Origin: Macrostomum hystrix
Taxonomy: Eukaryota; Platyhelminthes; Macrostomidae
DNA length: 64,000 nt
Direction of reading: 5' to 3'
NCBI GenBank assembly: GCA_950097015.1
Contig: CATNEN010000029.1
Location: forward strand, 372,001-436,000
In this document: positions 25,301 through 33,699 of the stretch, piece by piece
How the letters are laid out: every line of letters begins with the position of its first letter
How positions within the stretch are numbered: the first letter of the stretch is position 1
Notes under the pieces: model-generated
What the model was told of the DNA's origin: nothing
What the model saw: the letters and a program-made list of their open reading frames with translations, nothing else
Database searches by the model: none
Position numbers and translations under genes: made by a program

Positions 25301-25593
25301 AAAGTCAAAAGTTTAAGCACAAGATGGGCTGAAGCAGAGCATTTCATAGATTTTTGTCCAGTTTCAACACCTGAATTACATCCCTGCCAAGCTAAAATTG
25401 ACATAGTAAAGTGTAGACCTAACAAATACTCACTTTGATCACTCTGACAGCACTGGTTGCGGAAGCAAAGACAAGTAGTGCATTAAATGATTAAACAACG
25501 CTTACCAAGAATTATCAATTCAGACAAGGGTCCAATATCATCGTCCGTGAGGCATTCACCAGTAATTAAAAACAGACATGATGTAGCTGCCAT
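13334..25593 (-). CDS. MAP1: Microtubule-associated protein 1 (MAP1/futsch)
   Basis: Microtubule-binding protein of neurons and other cells, processed in relatives into heavy and light chains. Exons: 25593-25506, 24055-23948, 17940-17691, 17467-17104, 15822-14671, 13921-13334. All phases agree; joined 849 aa. The N-terminal half is the metallo-beta-lactamase-like MAP1 fold: MAATSCLFLITGECLTDDD, LGVNSWDTSSLGF, PTLYVFPAGLGDSCYLG, FWPFLAHLDRLDGLLLSHW and VIEGLEKVRGLDCLK. A Lys/Ala/Pro-rich middle (15190-14750) resembles a microtubule-binding linker. The light-chain C-terminus has FDLAYVPGHG, YFKRVRARYYVLSS, VTLIPTHSNQLFNNWL and LAPSASDCRI, ending FRVEF. It is short for the family (human MAP1S about 1,060 aa, MAP1B about 2,470, futsch over 5,000). 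Four of its five introns carry minisatellites. Confidence 0.93.
13945..14645. repeat. Minisatellite in MAP1 intron 5, 32-bp unit
   Basis: About twenty-two copies of a 32-bp unit (AACCCTAACCAGGTTGCTGG then AATGTGGTGTAC), with a subset in which GTACAACCCTAACC becomes GCACAACCCGAACC. It begins about 25 bases from the minus-strand donor at 14670 and reaches to about 30 bases from the acceptor. Sense-strand units read CATTCCAG or CATCCTAG, which look like 3' splice sites. Each also contains a GGTTAGGGTT stretch. Confidence 0.9.
15918..17050. repeat. Minisatellite in MAP1 intron 4, 21-bp unit
   Basis: About fifty copies of a 21-bp unit (AGGACACTGCGATGGGACTT+C) with increasing divergence toward the donor end (16300-17050). 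Because 21 is a multiple of three, it produces spurious long open frames on both strands. On the gene's sense strand it begins about 50 bases after the donor. Confidence 0.92.
17500..17665. repeat. Minisatellite in MAP1 intron 3, 21-bp unit
   Basis: About eight copies of TGTCAGCCTACTGCAACAGA+C with variants. The intron is only 223 bases (17468-17690), so the array makes up most of it. Confidence 0.88.
18005..18345. repeat. Degenerate tandem repeat, about 21-22 bp, MAP1 intron 2
   Basis: Roughly fifteen diverged copies related to GATTCTAACTAAGATTTCGG+AC. It looks like an old array decaying, unlike the homogeneous arrays nearby. Confidence 0.7.
18346..20059. other. Unique part of MAP1 intron 2
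   Basis: No coding segment, RNA gene or recognisable transposon seen. It is AT-rich with short chance open frames only. Confidence 0.5.
20060..22445. repeat. Large minisatellite in MAP1 intron 2, 23-bp unit
   Basis: About a hundred copies of a 23-bp unit (GGAGTCACGGGATGATTCTT+ACT). A 28-bp variant carries an extra GAGGT-type insertion (GGGGTGAGGTGATTC). Blocks recur with the same order of variants, showing segmental duplication within the array. On the MAP1 sense strand each unit contains CCAGTAAGAATC, a good match to a 5' splice site. A short stretch of the same unit reappears at 22621-22740. Confidence 0.95.
22446..23120. repeat. Second minisatellite in MAP1 intron 2, 21-bp unit
   Basis: Units of GGACGATTCTTTCTGGTATT+G alternate with a GCTATTG variant. 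They occur as two blocks (22446-22620 and 22741-23120) with the same first units (GCTAGAATTAGGGCGATTC) and the same last units (TTCGATTTTATCTCTAGTTG). The blocks differ in copy number and are separated by the 23-bp unit. GATTCTT is shared with the neighbouring 23-bp array, so the two may be related. Confidence 0.9.
24640..25020 (-). mobile_element. Second SINE family, copy in MAP1 intron 1
   Basis: About 330 bases align with 58385-58745 through shared blocks such as CCAGCAAGGAGGC, TCTGCCCATTCCACTGACT, TGTCAGGCAG-type and CCTTGGAAGTTGGCC. On the minus strand its head has a B-box-like GAGCTCGAGTCTG, suggesting a tRNA-derived element. I could not fix target duplications for this copy. Confidence 0.7.
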
Positions 25594-26340
25594 TATTTTA
25601 GATGCACAAAGACTGCAGTTAACTCTTCCTTCTGCTGTTGCTGAGCTGACACTGACTACAGTTTAAAGAAGACTAAAGTGCTTACAAACCGGCAAGTAAA
25701 TTAAGTTTTTACATAGTGAAAAACCCACCTCATTCAAAATAGCCACTCAAAAAAATAATCATTTAAACAAGCGTGAGATACTTTACTACATAAAATAACC
25801 TATCTTTTGTCAATTATGAAAAGAGTGCTTAATTAAATTCGTAAAGAACTCTCGCTTACATTCAGAGATCTTCAAGCAAATATGTAATCACTACTTTTGG
25901 CGTAACCAGGATCAACATTACTATTTTTCTCTGCGCTTTCGGATCATCCATCCGAAGATGTAAACGATATAATTTAGTAGCCCGTGAGTACATTGACTTG
26001 TTGGGGATATTCATACATTTTGATTACAAGAATGCTGCAAATTCTCGCAATGAGATCACAGCTCATTTCGATGTACTATATAATTTCGCTAAAACCTTTA
26101 AATTTCATGTTTATCTGCATCTCATCTGCCTTTCAGCTGCACTCAAGGACTACAAAAATACAAGAGCTTTCCCATATGTAAATTGTCTTGATCGCTGCGA
26201 AACTCGGCAAACCTCGTAGGGCCTATCGTTTTCTGGAATTTGATCGATTTATTGTGCACATTTTTTTCATTCAAACTTTTTCAAGCTACACAAGCTTAGT
26301 AAAAATTAAAGCTCAAGCTGCTTAATTAATATTTTAATTA
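25594..26340. other. 5' flank of MAP1
   Basis: No coding segment seen. It should contain the MAP1 5' leader and possibly its promoter, but I see no distinct core element. Confidence 0.4.
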
Positions 26341-26349
26341 ATATTATTT

Positions 26350-26552
26350 ATGATTGTTATTGCACTTGCCCAACTGGGCCAGATGTGCAGCCGACAGAAC
26401 AGCGGCAGCTATTGCGCGGCGCATCTGAAGGTCACGCATGGCAGTTCAGTCCATGGACTGGGGAGATGTACATCACACTCAGTGTCACCCATACCCCGTT
26501 CAACAGCTGGGTTCGACGCTCAAGCCACTAGGCTACAATCCCCCCTGCAACT
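26350..26552 (-). mobile_element. Truncated, diverged copy of the first SINE family
   Basis: Shares AACTGGGCCAGATGTGCAGC, CGACAG.ACAGC.GCAGCTA, TGCGCGGCGCATCTGAAGG and CAGTTCAGTCCATGGACTGG with the SINE at 513-858, in the same orientation. It also keeps remnants of the conserved core (GTTCAACAGCTGGGTT) and of the head (CCACTAGGCTACAA). It has lost much of the tRNA-like part. Confidence 0.8.
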
Positions 26553-27594
26553 TCTTAACGTCTATACTCTTATATTGTAGTAAGAGTTATGGGGTTAGTT
26601 GAGAAGTCTGTCAAACAAACATTCACATCTGTACATGTGATGTGTACACAGGGGATGATCATCAAGGCAAATTTATTTACAAATGATTTTTATCGAACTT
26701 ATGAACTTACTTATGTCTATATTTGTTGGATTATAAGGCATAAAGTGAAAGTAAACGAGCAGCGAATAGAATTCTTGCAGCAAATGTCAATAAACATGCA
26801 AATTAGTTTCTGCTACATGTGCTTTTTAGGCTTCGATAAAATTAAGTCTATATAAATATATTTGGACATCGATCTAATACACATGTACAACATGAGAACG
26901 TGAGGTCAATAATAGGTCAGAATATAGTGAGGCACAATAGTGAGGTACAATACATGTATTAATTGTTTCATCTATCGGTATTGCAAAAACTACTGCTTGT
27001 TCTCAAGCAACTATTTAATTGCTCAGAGTCTAAAAGTAGAATTTAAGAATAGTAATTAAAATAGGATCAGTTGTCAGTTGCTTCGAGACTATTTTTTGCC
27101 GAACAGAATCCATGGCCATTTTTATTGCAACCCATCGACTTCTAGATATTTTCTTCCTCAATCTGTTTTCCTCCACCTTGTTTTGCTTCTCTGCTGTTGT
27201 TAAGTACTTTACACGCAAATGCATTATTGCTCAGCCGTCCTGCATCGCAGTGCGTGTCAACGTAGCAGTTTATAGTCACGTGCTTTGAGCAGGTGATTTG
27301 AGCGAAGCGAGTGAGCCGTTAAAGTTAGATGGTGCAACAAATTAACGTATATTTGACACTGTGCTGCAGAAATTTCACAGAAAAAAACGAGCTGTGGTGT
27401 ATAGTATTTATAAAGCTTAACTTATTTGAGACAAAGTAGGATTAAAACAGCGCTTATAACGCGATGACAAAGATTAGCGCTCCATTAAGCATTTAATCGT
27501 TCGTTTTGTATAGCTAGACATAAAATTTAAGAAGAAGGCTGAGAGTTTCTTCAACACGAACTGAGGCAGAAATATTAGATAATATTCATTTGCT
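26553..27594. other. Intergenic DNA
   Basis: No coding segment, RNA gene or array seen. One CACGTG hexamer occurs near 27277. Confidence 0.45.
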
Positions 27595-27735
27595 CGATTC
27601 TGATTGGCCAAAAGTTGGACTGCCAACCAATAAGAATGTAGTCCGGGTTAGAAAACAATACGCATACGCTTGTCTCTGATTGGCTGAGAGTAAAATTGCC
27701 AGCCAATAAGAACCGGGGCCGGGGGTAGAAAAAGA
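27595..27735. promoter_or_regulatory. Duplicated segment with four CCAAT/ATTGG motifs
   Basis: Two diverged tandem units each contain GATTGGC and, about 30 bases on, CCAATAAGAA. The pairs are CTGATTGGCC with ACCAATAAGAATG, and CTGATTGGCTG with GCCAATAAGAACC. Inverted CCAAT pairs are typical of NF-Y-bound promoters. The segment lies 2 kb upstream of the MAP1 start codon. Its role is inference. Confidence 0.4.
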
Positions 27736-28235
27736 GCGTAATAGTTCAGAAAGTGCATATGAGCCGCGATTAGAAAATACATGCTTCTTCTAATTTCGAT
27801 TGCAGATTGGCATCAGCCATACTATTAGAATAATTTTATATTACTTTTTTTTCACCGCATCAACTTCAAGGAAAACAACTAGTACATCATTACGAGCCTT
27901 ATAAGCAATTCTTGAGTTACTTTGCTTGAGATAAGGAACGCTTTAATGCTATGCAGAAGTAATTTTTACACAACAGGTCTGACTACGAAGTGAAACGAAT
28001 AGTGACCAGAAAAATCAGAATCATAATATTAGATTATTATTGCGTCGTTAAAAATTTCACAGTAAATAAAAAAAGAAACAGGCCAGTTACAGACAGTTAC
28101 AGTTAAGTACAGTGGTTCTTGTTTGATAATTCACACGAGAAGTCTTACAGAAATTCGCTTAGAGAATATTTTTTTAATCCGGTTTAGAATGATTATTTTT
28201 AAAACACAGTCATATGGACAAATGTTTTGAATCGT

Positions 28236-28302
28236 GTATCGGTGGCCATCAGCCAATCAGATCTGATCCTGAATGCCCCAGCCAATCAGATCTGATCCTG
28301 AA
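28236..28302 (+). repeat. Short tandem duplication with CCAATCAGATCTGATCC
   Basis: Two copies of AGCCAATCAGATCTGATCCT+GAAT. Each contains a CCAAT box fused to the palindrome ATCAGATCTGAT. It lies just beyond the 3' end of the six-cysteine membrane protein gene. Confidence 0.7.
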
Positions 28303-28475
28303 TATCCTCCTTGTATCGTCTGCCACTTTTCTGACCATCCTTGCCGCTGCGGTTGGACCTGAAAGTTCAGCGTTAGACTTGCAATTTCTTCAATACTTAG
28401 ACTCTACTTTGAGTCTACTGTATAAAGTATTGTGATAAGTTTTGAGAAATTTCAGCCGTTTCAATGACCCCCAAC

Positions 28476-31400
28476 TCACAGAAAGCAACAGTTGGAGCAG
28501 CAGTAGGTTTTGTCCTGCTCGTCAGACGAGCGAATCTCGGTCCCGCTATTGTTCCTGGCCCGGAAGCAGCACAGGTAGATAATGATTAGGCCGGCCATTG
28601 TGGCCAAGAGTAGGCCCCAGATAGTCAGCTGTTGCAGGCTGCGGGTTTGTCAAATTTTCTTTCAGTTATTTTTTTGCCGTCAATCAAAGAAGGAGGTTTA
28701 ACGTTGTCTACTAGGCAAAAAGCTTAACAGTCGTTTGTAATTTTCGTGCGAATCGTTATTTGATTTGACATTCTCTTTGACGTCTAAACTCGAGCTTTTG
28801 AGCTAGCTAGTATATAATCAGTTAATTCATTCACTGAGGCACAGACAGACAGTGGCAAATTCTGCTAAAATAACCCAACAATTCCATTTTGTGAATTATT
28901 TCTGTCCACGAATTGAAAAGTCGCTGTGAGAACAATAATTTCTAATCCCCAAGAGAAACAAATTTTGTTTAAATTTAATTGAGTCGCCACAATGCACGCA
29001 CACAAAAATGGCCGTTGAATCGTGCGTGCCGCTGTCACCGATCAATCCCCACTGAGATTAGGCTGGTGGGGATACAGAACCGACCCCACTGCCGTCACGG
29101 TCTGTTGGGATTGATTGGGCTTATGCCAACTCCTCGCCGAGACAGACACGGACATTGCTGCATTCAACTGCCAAGGCTAATAAAATTAAACTAAATCTCC
29201 CTGGCCCGTATGGAAGGAGGACTTAAAGAGTGATTTTGAGAGGCCGCGAGACGACACCGTCTTGACGGAACCGCCTGACAGCTGCTGCAGTAGCGAATAT
29301 CCCGGGATAAACGCTTCCTACTTATGGGTGGGGGAGATATCTTGCCTAGAGAGGAACACAGCTGTCAATTTCGTTTCAATTATTGAAATAGATTGCTCCG
29401 CTCACCCAGCTAGCGACTCGAGACGCACAGCTCAAATCTGTGAGTGCCCTGACCACCATACTCATGGCAGTCATTATTGTCCTGAATTTCTGCTATTTTC
29501 CACTTCTGTCTATTGTTTTTCTCGATTTTTTCAGTCTCCAACCGTCTCTTTGTGTTAAAAACAAATGCCATTTTTTAAACTGACGATGCGGGATAGGCAA
29601 ACTAGAAAAACAGGAATTATGGATTTTAGCTACTTTCTGACAGCTGAAAGCAGACAAAAGCAATATACCATTCATGAAAGACATGAAATATTTCTTTATA
29701 TTCCTTTTGTATTGCTAGAAAAATACGTGGCGCGGCTCTTAGTGTTGCTATGCCATTATTCATCTCGAATGACTGGGTTCAGTCCTGAACTAACATTTAA
29801 GTGCGTTTCTAACGCTATAGTGCGTCCATCACTACACACGCGCGCTGCTGTTGTGATGGCGGACGGTTTGTCAGACCTGTTCGACACCTCGTCAGGCGTG
29901 CTACAAGGCGACACGCTAGCGCCGTACCTGTTCTAGGTGCTCCTGGACTAGGTGCCCCCATCAGCAGACGAGGGCTTCCTGCTTTGCAGACGCATCGGCC
30001 GTCGCACACAATGAGTAGCGACTGAGCGTGCCTGGCTACGCCGACGACTTCGCCCTCCTGTCTTCGTCAGTCGAATTGGTCTGGCGTCAGCGCCAGACGG
30101 TCTGGTTCCCAACGTAGAGGAGGACCTTCGGCTGCGCAGAGGACTTGCCTGGGCGGCCTACCGGTCGGTTCAAGCCGTCCTCCAGTCCGAAGCGCTGCCA
30201 GACCGCCAGAGGGCTCGTCTGAGGCAGGCGGTGGTCGACACCGTCCTGCTGTACAAAGCTGAGACGTGGACGCTGACAGCCATGCTAGAGCGGCAGTTGG
30301 ACTCGGCGCACTCGGAGCCTTTCAACCTGACGAGAGCGTCGGGACCGAGGCCCTGTACGAGATGGCCCAGCTGCAACGCCCATCCAAAATCCTGCGCCGA
30401 CGGCGACTTCAACTGGTCCACGTGACTTGCACGTGATCCGGGCCGAGAGCTACTGCCCCCAACCTGTTCAGGCCGTCTTGCCGCTGACTCTGCAGGGACC
30501 GTTCAGGCGGGGCCAAGCGCGAACTCGGAGATCCGAGGACTGCATTTTCAGGCATGATGATTTTGTTTGGTCGCTGGCTCTGCGGCGCGCCATCTGACGC
30601 TGCCCCTGACTGTTCCGTTTGCGACTTTAACGTTTCGTGGCGTTGCTGTTGTTGCTAGTGCGTCCATCACTGCACACAATCATTCAGTGCGTCCATCACT
30701 GCACACAATCATTCAGTGCGTCCATCACTGCACACAATCATTCAGTGCGTCCATCACTGCACACAGTCATTCAGTGCGTCCATCACTGCACACAATCATT
30801 CAGTGCGTCCATCACTGCACACAGTCATTCAGTGCGTCCATCACTGCACACAGTCATTCAGTGCGTCCATCACTGCACACAGTCATTCAGTGCGTCCATC
30901 ACTGCACACAGTCATTCTGTGCGTCCATCACTGCACACAGTCATTCAGTGCGTCCATCACTGCACACAGTCATTCAGTGCGTCCATCACTGCACACAGTC
31001 ATTCAGTGCGTCCATCACTGCACACAGTCATTCAGTGCGTCCATCACTGCACACAATTTCATTTCTGGTTCAAAAAGTTGAGCTGTTTTCGTGAAATCTG
31101 GGTCGAGTCGCGATGTAATATACTAGTATGTACTTAAGGCTATACCGTACCACACTTATAGGCCAGCGACATGACTCCACTCAGATTTATCTGAGCTGAG
31201 CTGAAGGCCATGTTTAGCCGTTCCCGTAGAAGAGGCAGGGTTTAAGGTTTTCCAGACAGAAAGCAATGACTATCATCTTCTGGAGGCAAGAGATTTCCAA
31301 TACAGATGGAAAAACTCTTTGGCCGGATATAACTTTTGATTTGAGTGGCTCAAATCTGGAACGAAAGCGAGCGAGCACAGTTGGAGTACCGACGAACTGG

Positions 31401-33218
31401 ATCTCGATATTGAGTGTTAAGAGAGGCCGAGTCAAGGACAATCCTCTTTGAGCTGTTTCTCCGCTGACAAAGCACACATCACGTGACTTAATCTTTACTC
31501 CTCCAACTTCTCCAGCTTGTAGCACGTGATAATTTTGCAAGTGGTAGTCACGTGATCTCTCCCTATGGTCACGTGAAGCTGCAAACTATGAATACTTTAA
31601 TTACAGCAAGTAGTTGATAAGCCCAGCTTAAACCTTCAAAGCAATAGTTGTTTTCTCAACTCTGAAGCTCGCAAATCTCTTTAAATTAGCATTTGCGTGA
31701 CGCTCTGGGATATTTCCATATTTTAAGTTAATTGTGATTCTCACTCGATTTTGGACTGGGGGTGTGGCTGTGACAGCTTGAAGTGCGAGCATGAGATTCA
31801 GGTAAGAGATTCGGGTGTGAGATTCAGGCATGAGATTCAGGCATGCGATTCAGGCATGAGATTCAGGCATGAGATTCAGGCATGAGATTCAGGCATGAGA
31901 TTCAGGCATGAGATTCAAGCTTGATATTCAGGCATGAGATTCAGGTATGAGATTCAGGCATGAGATTCAGGCATGAGATTCAGGCATGAGATTCAGGCAT
32001 GAGATTCAGGCATGAGATTCAGGAATGAGATTCAGGCATGAGATTCAGGCATGAGATTCAGGCATGAGATTCAGGTATGAGATTCAGGCATGAGATTCAG
32101 GCATGAGATTCAGGTATGAGATTCAGGCATGAGATTCAGGCATGAGATTCAGGCATGAGATTCAGGCATGAGATTCAGGCATGAGATTCAGGCATGAGAT
32201 TCAGGCATGAGATTCAGGTATGAGATTCAAGCTTGATATTTAGGCATCAGATTCAGGCATGAGATTCAGGCATGAGATTCAGGCATGAGATTCAGGCATG
32301 AGATTCAGGCATGAGATTCAGGCATGAGATTCAGGTATGAGATTCAAGCTTGATATTTAGGCATCAGATTCAGGCATGAGATTCAGGCATGAGATTCAGG
32401 CATGAGATTCAGGTATGAGATTCAGGCATGAGATTCAGGCATGAGATTCAGGCATGAGATTCAGGCATGAGATTCAGGCATGAGATTCAAGCTTGATATT
32501 TAGGCATCAGATTCAGGCATGAGATTCAGGCATGAGATTCAGGCATGAGATTCAGGCATTAGATTCAGGCATGAGATTCAGGCATGAGATTCAGGTATGA
32601 GATTCAGGCATGAGATTCAGGCATGAGATTCAGGCATGAGATTCAGGCATGAGATTCAGGCATGAGATTCAGGCATGAGATTCAGGTATGAGATTCAGGC
32701 ATGAGATTCTGGTATGAGATTCAGGCATGAGATTCAGGCATGAGATTCAGGTATGAGATTCAAGCTTGATATTTAGGCATCAGATTCAGGCATGAGATTC
32801 AGGCATGAGATTCAGGCATGAGATTCCGGCATGAGATTCAGGCATGAGATTCAGGCATGAGATTCTGGTATGAGATTCAGGCATGAGATTCAGGCATGAG
32901 ATTCAGGCATGAGATTCTGGTATGAGATTCAGGCATGAAATTCAGGCATGAGATTCAGGCATGAGATTCAGGCATGAGATTCACTCACATGGTGCGCTGG
33001 GTTGGGTCGTAGTTGCAGCAGGTGCTGAGGTCGCCCTCTTGGCAACAGTTTGGCTTGTCGCTGTCATTGCACTGGTACATATTGTAGGGGTCCGGGTTGG
33101 ACGGGTTTTTGTCGCGGTAGCACAGAGTTCCGGTGGCAGAAGCTAAGCCTACAAGGCGAAGGCCTATCATAATCGTGACGGCCAACAGCCGATGTCCTGA
33201 GCACTGCTCCTGTAACAT
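28476..33218 (-). CDS. Six-cysteine single-pass membrane protein (VOPP1/WBP1/Shisa-like)
   Basis: Two exons, 33218-32989 and 28638-28476, joined 130 aa; phases agree (2 then 1). ATG 33218 opens a signal peptide (LLAVTIMIGLRLVGLASATG). The short ectodomain has six cysteines in the order C-x16-C-x7-CC-x7-CC, ending CCNYDPTQRT. A transmembrane helix IWGLLLATMAGLIIIYLCCF and a short Cys-rich tail (YCCSNCCFL) follow. The cysteine order and position before the membrane match the STMC6 group (Shisa, VOPP1, WBP1, CYYR1), known for sorting and adaptor roles in endomembranes. The assignment is by pattern, not alignment. The stop codon overlaps a donor-like CTGTGAGT, so a longer tail with PY motifs in a further exon is possible. 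The 4.35-kb intron holds a LINE relic, two minisatellites and an E-box cluster. Confidence 0.7.
28639..29818. other. Intron of the six-cysteine gene, unique part
   Basis: Intronic on the minus strand. No further exon or transposon was recognised here; plus-strand open frames are short and unlike known proteins. Confidence 0.45.
29840..30655 (+). pseudogene. 5'-truncated LINE reverse transcriptase relic
   Basis: Decayed non-LTR reverse transcriptase read across several frames and stops. It has SSGVLQGDTLAPYLF, the catalytic GYADDFALLSSS (YADD at 30037-30048), RRGLAWAAYRSVQAVLQSEA and TVLLYKAETWTL, with a last block FRHDDFVWSLALRRA near 30547-30594. The N-terminal part is absent, as in 5'-truncated insertions. 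The near-identical 21-base sequence TAGTGCGTCCATCACT(A/G)CACAC flanks it at 29819-29839 and 30656-30676 and may be the target duplication. Confidence 0.8.
30650..31060. repeat. Minisatellite, 29-bp unit, in the intron of the six-cysteine gene
   Basis: About fourteen copies of GTGCGTCCATCACTGCACAC+AGTCATTCA with AATCATT variants in the first copies. The same GTGCGTCCATCACT.CACAC occurs once on the other side of the LINE relic. Confidence 0.93.
31480..31575. promoter_or_regulatory. Cluster of four CACGTG E-boxes
   Basis: CACGTG occurs at 31480-31485, 31523-31528, 31549-31554 and 31570-31575, with contexts ATCACGTGAC, AGCACGTGAT, GTCACGTGAT and GTCACGTGAA. Four palindromic E-boxes in 96 bases far exceed chance. 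Such sites bind MYC/MAX, MITF/TFEB (CLEAR element GTCACGTGAC) or Mondo-Mlx. The cluster lies within the intron of the six-cysteine gene. Regulatory function is inference. Confidence 0.5.
31790..32980. repeat. Minisatellite, 13-bp unit, abutting a 5' splice site
   Basis: About ninety copies of GAGATTCAGGCAT. A diverged marker segment (ATTCAAGCTTGATATTTAGG) recurs at about 31914, 32227, 32345, 32487 and 32759, giving higher-order blocks. On the gene's sense strand the array starts directly after donor GTGAGT at 32988. Confidence 0.95.
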
Positions 33219-33275
33219 TGCTGCTGCTGCTGCTGCTGTTGTTTATTTTGTTGCTGTTGCTGTTGCTGCTGCTGC
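33219..33275 (-). repeat. (CAG)n-type repeat in the 5' leader of the six-cysteine gene
   Basis: Interrupted CAG/CAA triplets on the minus strand end directly at the ATG at 33218. Confidence 0.8.
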
Positions 33276-33699
33276 GAGCATTTTCTCTAAAGAAGCATGC
33301 GAGATATGCTTCAGCACAGGGAAAGCCGTGGGGCGGTTGGGGAACGGAGCTGCAGCCAATCAGACAGAAGCAAATCTGGGCGCCAGCAACAAACAGAGCA
33401 TGAAAAAACGGGAAACAATAGAAGAAAACGCGATCTGTTCCGAGACAAGCGGCGTTTCGCGCTTCGTCCCTGAGATGCCATATCTTCCTCTTCCGGCTTG
33501 CCACCTATTCAGGCCGAGACAATGGCAACACGCGACCCACCGAACCGCTCTCTCGTTCGGCGACAGTCAGGCGACAACTGTTTGATGAGGGGGATTAAGT
33601 ATAGCTTAGCAGATATCCAGCACAATGGGCTGAATATTTTTTCGTAAATTGTCTCCCTTACTTTTACCCTTGGAGGCTAATTGAATGACAATTTTTTGC

